NCBI GenBank assembly: GCA_964534995.1
Contig: CAZHSC010000007.1
Coordinates: 1 to 64,000 of the forward strand
Direction: 5' to 3'
Length of the DNA: 64,000 nt
Source: JAJTFW01 sp964534995
GTDB lineage: Bacteria; Bacteroidota; Bacteroidia; AKYH767-A; OLB10
A program made the position numbers and the translations under genes. The notes beneath the pieces were generated by a model that did not search any database, was not told where the DNA came from, and saw only the letters and a program-made list of their open reading frames with translations. How positions within the stretch are numbered: the first letter of the stretch is position 1; every line of letters starts with the position of its first letter. Positions 16,818 to 24,955 of the stretch are shown here, one piece after another.

Positions 16818-17993
16818 ATGAATTCAGGAAACATATTCCTCATTGAAGATGATGTAATGATAGCCAGTCTGATCCGTCAGAACCTGTCAAAATTCGACGC
16901 ATTTGAAACCACCCATTTCACTACGGCCGAAGAATGTATCAGCAATTTGCATCAGCATCCTGATATTATCATTATTGATTACAATCTGCCGGGCATGGAT
17001 GGATTGACCCTTATGAAACAGGTGAAAGCCGTTAGCCCAAATACACTCATCATTATTTGTTCCGGGCAGGAAGACGTAAATATAGTAGTTGAATGTTACC
17101 ACAACGGGGCCAATGACTATATTCTAAAGAATGAACAAATGATGGCTAATATTGAAAATTCCGTTCGCAATCTCTCCATGAATGTTACTCTCAGGCGTGA
17201 AGTTGAATTCCTGAAAGATCAGATCATCGACAGAAACAAATACTCTAACATCATCGGAAACAGCAATGCGGTACTTCGAGTACTGCGTCTGATACAGAAA
17301 GTTGAAAAAAACAACATGATGGTGCTGATAACAGGACAGAGTGGTACCGGTAAAGAACTGGTGGCGAAAGCGCTTCACTACAACTCACAGCGCTCGCGGA
17401 AACCATTTGTAATTGTAAACATGGGTGCCATCCCCAATGAATTGGTCGAAAGCGAATTGTTTGGTCATGAAAAAGGAGCATTTACCGATGCACGGGAGCG
17501 CAGGATCGGCAAATTTGAAGAGGCTGATGGTGGCACAATTTTTCTGGATGAAATCGGTGAAATGGACCTGGGATTACAGGCAAAAATTTTACGTGTTCTT
17601 CAGGAAAAGGAGATCACCCGAATAGGAAGCAATAAAACCATAAAGCTTGACTTCAGACTGATTGCCGCGACGAACAGAAATCTGGCGCAGGAGGTTAAGG
17701 AAGGCAGGTTCAGGGAAGATCTATTTTACAGGATCCAGGGCTTTTTAATTCACCTGCCGCCACTGTGCGAAAGAGGGGATGATATTATCCTGCTGGCAAA
17801 ATCATTTTTACAGGAGTTCTGCCAGCAAAACAGAATTGACCCGATGGTGATTTCAAAAGAAGCTTCCAAATTCATGTTGGAATACATGTGGCCCGGAAAC
17901 ATCCGTGAATTAAAAGCAGTAATTGAAAGGGCCGCCCTTATGGCAGAAAACAATACGATCACAGTAGAGGACCTGACTTTTGTGAAAGCCTGA
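16818..17993 (+). CDS. Sigma-54-dependent response regulator lacking the C-terminal HTH
   Basis: A 391-residue NtrC-class activator. The receiver has Asp54 in IIIDYNLPGMDG. The AAA+ domain has Walker A GQSGTGKE (173-180), the sigma-54-contacting loop as GAFTDA (220-225, GAFTGA in the archetype), and Walker B GGTIFLDEIGEM. The protein stops at EDLTFVKA, just after the NIRELKAVIERA segment, so the Fis-type HTH of about 50-60 residues is absent. The bases after the stop do not encode one in any frame I checked. Such proteins (FlgR is the known case) activate sigma-54 RNA polymerase from solution. It is the last gene of the FIST/kinase operon, before a strong terminator. Confidence 0.95.
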   Translation: MNSGNIFLIEDDVMIASLIRQNLSKFDAFETTHFTTAEECISNLHQHPDIIIIDYNLPGMDGLTLMKQVKAVSPNTLIIICSGQEDVNIVVECYHNGANDYILKNEQMMANIENSVRNLSMNVTLRREVEFLKDQIIDRNKYSNIIGNSNAVLRVLRLIQKVEKNNMMVLITGQSGTGKELVAKALHYNSQRSRKPFVIVNMGAIPNELVESELFGHEKGAFTDARERRIGKFEEADGGTIFLDEIGEMDLGLQAKILRVLQEKEITRIGSNKTIKLDFRLIAATNRNLAQEVKEGRFREDLFYRIQGFLIHLPPLCERGDDIILLAKSFLQEFCQQNRIDPMVISKEASKFMLEYMWPGNIRELKAVIERAALMAENNTITVEDLTFVKA

Positions 17994-18016
17994 AATCTGA
18001 ATTCGAAATATAAAAT

Positions 18017-18046
18017 AAAAGCCGGGAAATACCCGGCTTTTATTTT
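18017..18046 (+). terminator. Rho-independent terminator of the signalling operon
   Basis: Perfect 10-bp stem AAAAGCCGGG (18017-18026) / CCCGGCTTTT (18032-18041) with loop AAATA, followed by ATTTT. It cleanly separates the regulators from the surface-protein genes. Confidence 0.88.
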
Positions 18047-18100
18047 AACCGATTACAACCAATTCCCAGTTGCATCGTATACATAACAAACGTTAAATCC

Positions 18101-18463
18101 ATGAAAAAACAATCGAAGCCCAACCCACGAAAGCTGAGAATGACGCAACGTGTTACACAGAAAAACACCACCAAATATATCATTGCGGGCAGTTCAATAC
18201 TTGGATGCATGGTAGCTGCCCTGATTGTAGTAAACCTGTCAAATAATGAAAGCACTTACGCGAACCAAAATTTAAGCGGCGGTGCTGTCAATTACAGGTC
18301 TGTAGACATACATCTCGACCATAAGATGCTATTGAATCCCGAGGAAATCAATCAAAACAACAACCAGGAATATAAAGGTAAAGACACTCCACAAAATGTC
18401 AGAATACTCTCCAGGGCCACTGATCTTGTTATAAAAAATACAGGAACGGCCAGCGCCGAATAA
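18101..18463 (+). CDS. Small single-span membrane protein, unknown
   Basis: 120 residues, family not recognised. A basic N-terminus (about residues 1-26: MKKQSKPNPRKLR, QRVTQK) precedes one hydrophobic segment (27-47, YIIAGSSILGCMVAALIVV), then an Asn-rich polar tail with no further motif. The positive-inside pattern predicts a cytoplasmic N-terminus and an exported tail. The segment IIAGSSILGCM resembles IIGGASMLAVM in the protein encoded at 22167, and the two genes flank the same T9SS cargo. Start ATG 18101 follows a leader of about 55 bases after the terminator. No T9SS signal is present. Confidence 0.7.
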   Translation: MKKQSKPNPRKLRMTQRVTQKNTTKYIIAGSSILGCMVAALIVVNLSNNESTYANQNLSGGAVNYRSVDIHLDHKMLLNPEEINQNNNQEYKGKDTPQNVRILSRATDLVIKNTGTASAE

Positions 18464-18506
18464 CTTTAAGGACATTAGAAATTATTTCATTATTAAAGCT
18501 ATACCA

Positions 18507-21500
18507 ATGAAACAATCTCTCGCGTTAATTGCCTTACTTCATATTGGCTTCCTCACCACTTTTGCTGTTACAAAAACCACAACCGGTAACGGCAACTGGA
18601 ATTCACCCTCCACCTGGTCACCATCCGGTCAACCGTCGGCATCAGATGACGTCATTATAAGTACAGGACATTCGCCGAATGTAAATGTGAGCAACGGGCA
18701 GTGCAAATCGCTAACCATTCAGTCCGGAGCTAGCCTGGTTATTGGCAACTCAAAAAAACTGACCATAAACAGTACTACCGGATTAAACGTCAGCGGCACC
18801 CTGAATGTAAATTCGGGGAATCTGACTATCGTTAACAATTCCACCAACTTCACTATCAATGCAGGAGGTACTTTCATATGGAAACCCGGCGATAACACCT
18901 CCGGCGGTGCGACGATATTCAGTAAATGTATCGAAAATTTTGCAGGCACCTCCAATATCACGATTAACAAATGGTACAATACCAGTGTGGGACTGGGCAC
19001 TGTGGTTTCATCCAATTTCGGTAACCTTACTATAGATGGAGTTAGCGGAACCTGGCAAATGCAAAACAGCCTTGAAACCAGGGCCGTTGTGGGGACGCTC
19101 ACTATTACCAATGCGTATGTGGTCCTGGATAATACCGGGGCTATTTCCAATACCAGTCTTGGCGCCATTACACTCACCAACAGCAGTTCCTACCTTGACT
19201 TCGTTAACGGAACGCATCCGGGTTCATTTACCGTAAACAGTGGCAATGTGAATATAACAGGCGGTGAACTCGATGGGTTCTATACTTCGGGAACCGGTAA
19301 CTGCACTTTCAACATCAATGGCGATCTGACCATGACATCCTATGCGACCTTTATAGGGAGTCATAACCATAACGGAAATTTTATTCTGAATATCAGCGGA
19401 AATGTGAGTTTATCCAGATCATACCTCAACGGCGTACAAAACGGTTCCGGTAACGCGACCATAGACATAGGGGGAAATCTTACCACCACAAAAAGCGGAA
19501 GCACCTACAGTGAAATAAATGGAATCATCGATGGAAATGGTAATGTGAGTATAAATGTTGATGGAAATTTCAGTAACCAGGGATACTTTGACCTGATTTG
19601 GAACTCTGGCGTTACGGGCGTGGGCAATGGCAATGGCACCCTTACCATCGGTGGAACATTTAGTCAGTCGGATGGAGATTTCAGAGGAATATGGAATGCT
19701 ACCACTACCACTTCCGGTTCCTGCAGTATTACCATTGATACCCTGAACTTTTCAGGCGGGATATTCATGACGGCCTACTCATGTGCCTCATCAGCCATCA
19801 ACCATACACTGACCATTACAGGTAAAGCGGATATTGTTTACAGCGCTTCCGGAAATATATTCAGGGGCAACGGTCTTGCAACGCTCAGCGGTACACAAAA
19901 CAATTCTTCCTTCACCATGAACTGCAACGGCCCCCTCACAATCAGTGGCAACGGCTCCGCTGAATTTTCGGCCAATGCGGGCTATGGAACCGAAAGTATT
20001 AATCTGATGGGTGCTGTAACCATATCGGGTGGTACTATAAATTTTGGACTTACGCAGCACAATTTAAACATTACATCTGCCGGACAATTTACGGTTTCAT
20101 CCGGAACGGTATATCTGTCAAAGAGCAGTGGTGCATCCAACATAACCATTTCATCAGATGTGGTAGTCAGTGGTGGCACCTTAAATATCAAACACAATAC
20201 CGGAAAAACAAATTGCACATTCAGTGGTGCAATGACCATCTCCGGTGGAACCGTTTATCTCTACTCGAACACCAGCTTAGCCGCTGATGACAGTACGAAC
20301 CTCTATGTAAACGGTGACTTTACACAGAGCGGAGGCACCCTCATGTTCTCCAATAACACCGCTAATACCGGTCCAGCCTGCATTTTTATCAATGGAGAAA
20401 ATTACAACCTCAGCGGAACGGGTTCTATTTCATCATTCGGAGCAGGATCTGCCAGTTACTTCGGAACTATGATTTTCAATAATTCATCTAATACAAATTA
20501 CAACAGAAGTTCCACCAACCATCATATACAGCAGGTAAAATACATCCTGAATAACCAGGCCCGCGTGAGCGTAACCGGAGGGCCACTTGAAATATCATCA
20601 GGAACTTCGACGGGCACCGATTTCCTGAAAATAAGCAATGAAGCAGTGCTTTCCCTTGCCAATAACAGCATTGTCTCTAATGGACTTTCCACATACAGCG
20701 GGATAACTGTGATGGATGGAGGCACTTTAAAAACAGGGCACATCAACGGCCTTTATGACGGCACTGATAACGCTGCCATTTGCTCATCCGCAAACATGGA
20801 TTTTGAACTGGGAGCATCCAGCACCATCTGCTACAATGGTACCGACAATCAAAAAATATCAGGCTATGGTTGTGGCACAGCGAATGCAACAAAGCACAAA
20901 TACGGAAACTTAATGATAGACTTCAGTGGAACAGCCGACAATGAATACTGCTACCTGGAAAGAAATACCACATTGCGATCATCCCTGGTACTAACACAGG
21001 GTGAATTAAAGCTCAATGGCTATACGCTCAGGGCGGAGACAGCTGAAGCCACATCAGGATATGTTAAAAGCGAAGAAAACAATGCCGTAAATGCTTCAAA
21101 ACTGGAACTGGGATATACGCCATCCAATAAAAATCTAACGTTCCATTTTGGCCGAAGCAGCAACATACTGATTCCCGTAAGTATTTCCATTACCAACAAC
21201 CCGGGTTCGGGATACATCAGCATATCCACAAGGGCAACAGGATCCGACAACACCCCACTGCCCGGTAATGATAATGTAGCGGCCATTACCAATATAAATC
21301 CCGGAGGAGCTGACGTTTCCACAACACATGTTATTGACCGTTGGTGGGAAATCAACGCAGCAGGTGTAACAGCCGACTATACTTTGCGGTATGACGGAAG
21401 CGAAAACACAACCACTCCATCCGTTTCTCATGGTTCCTTCAACATTCAATACTGGAATGGCAGCAACTTTACTAAAATCAACAGCAGCGGCACCGGTGTG

Positions 21501-22157
21501 ACAAGTGGCACAGGTTCCATTAGCGCCAGCATGTCTAATATATCGGGTCCTGTCGTCATTTCGTCGGGAAGTGCATCACTTCCAATTAAACTTATTGAAT
21601 TCAATGCCGCTTTAAAAAACGGGGTTGTTGAACTTACCTGGGCAACTGCCGAAGAAAAGAACAATGACTATTTCAGTATAGAGCGCTCTTCGGATGCAAA
21701 AATATTCGAGAAAATTGACGAAGTAGACGGAGCAGGTAACAGCAATGCGGTGCTGCACTATAAAACTACCGATACCCAGCCGCTGGTAGGCACTTCGTAT
21801 TACCGCCTAAAACAAACCGACTTCGACGGGAAATACTCATACTCACCGGTACGGGTGGTGAATCAGGGAAGCAAGGGGATGAATCCGGAACAGGACATAG
21901 AACTGCTTTCATTGAGTCCGAATCCGTTCACCAGTGAATTCACCATGAGCTATCAGCTGCCACAAGGGGGAGAATCAAGGATCACGGTCTTCAACATGAG
22001 CGGTCAAATTGTATTTGACCAGACCAAACAGGACGACGCAGGAATTAACAACTTCGTATTTACCAGTGAAAACAATCTCCCTCCCGCCAATTACATCCTC
22101 CAACTTGTTAATGGCAATAAAAAAATCAGTAAAAAAATAATCAAGACTTCCAATTAA
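18507..22157 (+). CDS. T9SS-secreted beta-helix-like surface protein with type A sorting domain
   Basis: 1216 residues. The signal peptide (1-20) is followed by the G8-like start GNWNSPSTWSPSG. A long stretch (about 60-900) is built of short Gly/Ser/Asn/Thr-rich strands with repeated ISGGT, NGDF and TISGN units, as in right-handed beta-helix adhesins. Next comes an Fn3-like module (LPIKLIEFNAALKNG, then ELTWATAEE) and a C-terminal T9SS type A domain (LSPNPFTSEF, then ITVFNMSGQIV, ending KKIIKTSN). The C-terminal domain directs export through the outer membrane by the type IX system and usually attachment to A-LPS. Ligand unknown. It is 43 bases after the small membrane protein and directly abuts the next gene, suggesting one transcript. 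Confidence 0.92.
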   Translation: MKQSLALIALLHIGFLTTFAVTKTTTGNGNWNSPSTWSPSGQPSASDDVIISTGHSPNVNVSNGQCKSLTIQSGASLVIGNSKKLTINSTTGLNVSGTLNVNSGNLTIVNNSTNFTINAGGTFIWKPGDNTSGGATIFSKCIENFAGTSNITINKWYNTSVGLGTVVSSNFGNLTIDGVSGTWQMQNSLETRAVVGTLTITNAYVVLDNTGAISNTSLGAITLTNSSSYLDFVNGTHPGSFTVNSGNVNITGGELDGFYTSGTGNCTFNINGDLTMTSYATFIGSHNHNGNFILNISGNVSLSRSYLNGVQNGSGNATIDIGGNLTTTKSGSTYSEINGIIDGNGNVSINVDGNFSNQGYFDLIWNSGVTGVGNGNGTLTIGGTFSQSDGDFRGIWNATTTTSGSCSITIDTLNFSGGIFMTAYSCASSAINHTLTITGKADIVYSASGNIFRGNGLATLSGTQNNSSFTMNCNGPLTISGNGSAEFSANAGYGTESINLMGAVTISGGTINFGLTQHNLNITSAGQFTVSSGTVYLSKSSGASNITISSDVVVSGGTLNIKHNTGKTNCTFSGAMTISGGTVYLYSNTSLAADDSTNLYVNGDFTQSGGTLMFSNNTANTGPACIFINGENYNLSGTGSISSFGAGSASYFGTMIFNNSSNTNYNRSSTNHHIQQVKYILNNQARVSVTGGPLEISSGTSTGTDFLKISNEAVLSLANNSIVSNGLSTYSGITVMDGGTLKTGHINGLYDGTDNAAICSSANMDFELGASSTICYNGTDNQKISGYGCGTANATKHKYGNLMIDFSGTADNEYCYLERNTTLRSSLVLTQGELKLNGYTLRAETAEATSGYVKSEENNAVNASKLELGYTPSNKNLTFHFGRSSNILIPVSISITNNPGSGYISISTRATGSDNTPLPGNDNVAAITNINPGGADVSTTHVIDRWWEINAAGVTADYTLRYDGSENTTTPSVSHGSFNIQYWNGSNFTKINSSGTGVTSGTGSISASMSNISGPVVISSGSASLPIKLIEFNAALKNGVVELTWATAEEKNNDYFSIERSSDAKIFEKIDEVDGAGNSNAVLHYKTTDTQPLVGTSYYRLKQTDFDGKYSYSPVRVVNQGSKGMNPEQDIELLSLSPNPFTSEFTMSYQLPQGGESRITVFNMSGQIVFDQTKQDDAGINNFVFTSENNLPPANYILQLVNGNKKISKKIIKTSN

Positions 22158-22166
22158 TTGAAAGAC

Positions 22167-23300
22167 ATGGGATACAACTTACGGCCTAGAAACAGGCAAA
22201 AATTAAGTACATTACAAAGAGGCACCCTGATAATTGGTGGCGCCTCCATGCTGGCCGTGATGGCATACATGACAGTAATTTTCAACGCGGCTGATGTTGA
22301 AGATTCAAAGGCACAGTTAAACCTGCTTGCGGAGGATCCGATCAACAACGGAGAAATTGTACTCGGATACAGTTGGGATACCGAATCTACCACAGCAGCG
22401 GATGCGGGACCATCAGCCACGGACATCAGTATCCACGCTGAATGTTTGCCGGGAGGAGTGGATAACTCAAGAGGGCTAAGTGCCGGTAATGCACTGAAAG
22501 ATATAAACATGGTAATCCCTTCAAATGATGCCCTCAATGGAGATGGGCTGGATATTTCCATATACTTCAAACGAAAAGAAGATTCGGGAAATTTCTTCAC
22601 ACGGGGAAAAGACTTCAATTTCGGAATGAAAAACGGTAAGCTGATTATCAAGTACAAACTTACCGCCATCAACGGAAAATCCTATATCATTCACGAAGAG
22701 ACCCCATACGAAATTCCTGAAGATGATGTATTCAGAAACTACAGATTTATCTATACGCCGGCTACGGGAAAAGGTGAAATTCTGGTTGACAATGTTACCG
22801 TCTGGACCAACCAGGCAGCAGAAAACAACCGGCTTACCTGGAAATCAAGTGATGATATTTTAATTGGAGAAGGTGTGAACGGTGAGGGAAATGCTGTGCC
22901 CGTAATCGACAACCTGGTAATACGTAAAACGGGGAAATCAAGTCACTCTCCAATGAAACTGCTCAGTTTTACAGCCGAACTTGAAAACAATTACACAATG
23001 ATCAATTGGTTTACGGCAAGTGAAAATGGTACGGAAGAATATATTATTGAAAGAAGTTCAGATACCAGGAACTACAAAGAAGTTGGGCGTGTAAAGGCGG
23101 CAGGAATCTCGCAAAGTTTAAAAGCTTACGCGCTGGTTGACAAAGAACCCTCGGTTGGCATTACCTACTACCGGCTGGCCTTAAGCAATCATACCGCTCA
23201 TTCCGTTTGGATACCGGTAATTGCCATTCGCCTGAAACCCGAACAACTGGTACAAGCCAAACCCATACCTCCAAATGCCTCTACAACGGCCGGACAATAA
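22167..23300 (+). CDS. Membrane-anchored protein with LamG-like and Fn3-like domains
   Basis: 377 residues from ATG 22167; a TTG three codons upstream would also be in frame. A basic N-terminus (GYNLRPRNRQKLSTLQRG) precedes one membrane segment (about 19-40), which resembles that of the 120-residue protein at 18101. The middle (about 65-260) has a concanavalin/LamG-like pattern with paired aromatic strands and a late VDNVTVW. The end (265-355) is an Fn3-like module close to that of the neighbouring T9SS protein (MKLLSFTAELENN, ERSSDTRNYKEVGRV). There is no T9SS sorting domain, so it probably stays anchored in the inner membrane facing the periplasm. A terminator follows. Confidence 0.75.
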   Translation: MGYNLRPRNRQKLSTLQRGTLIIGGASMLAVMAYMTVIFNAADVEDSKAQLNLLAEDPINNGEIVLGYSWDTESTTAADAGPSATDISIHAECLPGGVDNSRGLSAGNALKDINMVIPSNDALNGDGLDISIYFKRKEDSGNFFTRGKDFNFGMKNGKLIIKYKLTAINGKSYIIHEETPYEIPEDDVFRNYRFIYTPATGKGEILVDNVTVWTNQAAENNRLTWKSSDDILIGEGVNGEGNAVPVIDNLVIRKTGKSSHSPMKLLSFTAELENNYTMINWFTASENGTEEYIIERSSDTRNYKEVGRVKAAGISQSLKAYALVDKEPSVGITYYRLALSNHTAHSVWIPVIAIRLKPEQLVQAKPIPPNASTTAGQ

Positions 23301-23322
23301 AACACCGAACAAATACAGTTTA

Positions 23323-23356
23323 AAATGCCACTTGAACATAAGTGGCATTTCTTTTT
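23323..23356 (+). terminator. Rho-independent terminator
   Basis: Stem AAATGCCACTT (23323-23333) / AAGTGGCATTT (23340-23350), 11 bp, loop GAACAT, followed by CTTTTT. It ends the surface-protein transcript before mscL. Confidence 0.87.
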
Positions 23357-23415
23357 AACGGCTTTGATATACAATACCTTGAACCCTTTCCTGAAACACT
23401 CAATGTTTTAATAAT

Positions 23416-23423
23416 TACCTTTG
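23416..23423 (+). promoter_or_regulatory. Promoter -7 element for mscL
   Basis: TACCTTTG, a perfect match to TAnnTTTG, lies 23 bases before the mscL ATG. No clear -33 TTTG at the right spacing. Confidence 0.5.
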
Positions 23424-23446
23424 ACGCTCACACAAAAAAAATCGCC

Positions 23447-23881
23447 ATGGGATTTATCAAAGAATTTAAGGATTTCGCAATGCGCGGCAATCTCATCGAC
23501 TTCGCTGTTGGTGTGGTAGTAGGCGGCGCATTTGGAAAAGTGACCTCTGCTTTTGTAGATGGTATTGTCATGCCTGTAATCGGCAAAATAATAGGCGGTC
23601 AGGATTTTTCCGATTTAAAATTTAAAATACAGGAAGGGACAAAATCCGTCGTGGACTCCTCGGGCAATGTCATAAGCAAAGAAGTTCCGGAGGTATATAT
23701 CAAATACGGTGAATTCATCACCACCGTTATAGATTTTATCGCCGTTGCCTTTGCTATGTTTTTAGTAATAAAGGCTATGAATAAATTGAAAAACAAAGAA
23801 GCAGAAGCACCGGCTGCTCCTCCTGCACCCAGTAAAGAAGAAAGCCTGCTTACAGAAATTCGTGACTTATTGAAAAAATAA
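23447..23881 (+). CDS. mscL: Large-conductance mechanosensitive channel MscL
   Basis: Homopentameric inner-membrane channel that opens under membrane tension to release solutes on hypo-osmotic shock. From ATG 23447 the protein is 144 residues, normal for the family. The family start FIKEFKDFAMRGN and TM1 IDFAVGVVVGGAFGKV are clear, followed by the periplasmic loop, TM2 (ITTVIDFIAVAFAMFLVI) and a charged cytoplasmic helix with an Ala/Pro-rich insert before LLTEIRDLLKK. The frame is open 35 codons further upstream, but that part overlaps the -7 element and is not family-like. Confidence 0.97.
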   Translation: MGFIKEFKDFAMRGNLIDFAVGVVVGGAFGKVTSAFVDGIVMPVIGKIIGGQDFSDLKFKIQEGTKSVVDSSGNVISKEVPEVYIKYGEFITTVIDFIAVAFAMFLVIKAMNKLKNKEAEAPAAPPAPSKEESLLTEIRDLLKK

Positions 23882-23912
23882 TCTAATCAGCCAACACAGC
23901 ATTTCGAAGCTT

Positions 23913-24845
23913 ATGAAAAAAATATTAATCCTGATTCTGCTGCTCTCCGGTACATTTACATTGAAAGCACAGAATGATACCATCTGGCGTACCGGCGGAT
24001 TGTTTAATGTAAATTTTAATCAGGTGAGTCTTACAAACTGGGCTGCCGGAGGTCAAAACGCAATTTCACTAAACGCCCTTTCCAACTTATTTGCCAATTA
24101 CAAAAAAGGCAAAATTGCCTGGGACAACAACCTTGATATGGGCTATGGTATCATCCAGCAAGGCGACGAGAAAATCAGGAAAAATGACGACCGCCTTGAG
24201 TTTAATTCAAAACTGGGACTTGATGCCTATAAGGCCAGGATATATTATACCCTGTTATTTAACTTCCGTTCACAGTTTGCACCGGGATATAATTATCCAC
24301 GAACCGACTCATCGAGATACATCTCCAAATTTGCGGCCCCTGCCTTCACTTTGCTCGCACTTGGTATTGACTTTAAACCCAAAGATTACTTCTCTGTGTT
24401 TCTATCGCCGGTAACAGCCAGGGTCATTATAGTCAATGACGATTCATTGTCGGATGCCGGAGCTTTTGGCGTTGACCCGGGTGATAAATACCGCGCGGAA
24501 GTGGGTGCATACCTAAACTCCAGGTTTCAGAAAGACATCATGACAAACGTCAATTTCATGATGAAACTCGACCTGTTCAGTAACTACCAGGAAGATCCTC
24601 AGAATATTGATGTTAACTGGGAAATGCTACTCTCGCTGAAAGTGAATAAATTTATAACTGCATCACTCGGGGCCCAGTTGATTTATGACGACAACACACA
24701 AATCGGGCTTTTCAGGGAAGTAAATGGTGAAAAAATTCCAAAATTAAGGTCGGATGGTACCCAAAAAACAGGACCGAGAACTCAATTCCGGCAGATTTTT
24801 GGTATCGGATTCGCCTATAAAATGGAAGGGTTTTCCGTTAAATAA
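23913..24845 (+). CDS. DUF3078 outer-membrane-type protein
   Basis: 310 residues with a signal peptide (1-19, ending LKAQ) and the DUF3078 hallmark in its first third: FNVNFNQVSLTNWAAGGQN, then DNNLDMGYG. Alternating aromatic beta strands through to the C-terminus suggest an outer-membrane barrel. The family is restricted to Bacteroidota and its function is unknown. It starts 31 bases after mscL and could be co-transcribed with it. It is followed by a strong terminator at 24914. Confidence 0.88.
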   Translation: MKKILILILLLSGTFTLKAQNDTIWRTGGLFNVNFNQVSLTNWAAGGQNAISLNALSNLFANYKKGKIAWDNNLDMGYGIIQQGDEKIRKNDDRLEFNSKLGLDAYKARIYYTLLFNFRSQFAPGYNYPRTDSSRYISKFAAPAFTLLALGIDFKPKDYFSVFLSPVTARVIIVNDDSLSDAGAFGVDPGDKYRAEVGAYLNSRFQKDIMTNVNFMMKLDLFSNYQEDPQNIDVNWEMLLSLKVNKFITASLGAQLIYDDNTQIGLFREVNGEKIPKLRSDGTQKTGPRTQFRQIFGIGFAYKMEGFSVK

Positions 24846-24913
24846 ATTTTCTGATTAAGTCACCCTATCACTACGTGGATGGCATAGATATCAGAAAACA
24901 TAGTATATTTAAT

Positions 24914-24948
24914 AACAGGTTTGTTTGATAAACAAACCTGTTTTATTT
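24914..24948 (+). terminator. Rho-independent terminator abutting the helicase start
   Basis: Perfect 13-bp stem AACAGGTTTGTTT (24914-24926) / AAACAAACCTGTT (24930-24942), loop GAT, followed by TTATTTT. It ends only 7 bases before the ATG of the next gene. Confidence 0.85.
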
Positions 24949-24955
24949 TGGCAGC

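Noticed and set aside
18040..18100. Possible sigma-54 promoter (AATTCCCAGTTGCA) before the 120-residue membrane protein gene
   Set aside because: The TTGC is present but the GG of the -24 element is not 12 bases upstream of the GC, so it does not fit.
18719..19180. Minus-strand frame of 153 codons inside the T9SS cargo gene
   Set aside because: Antisense shadow of repetitive Gly/Ser/Thr codons; the plus frame is complete with signal peptide and sorting domain.
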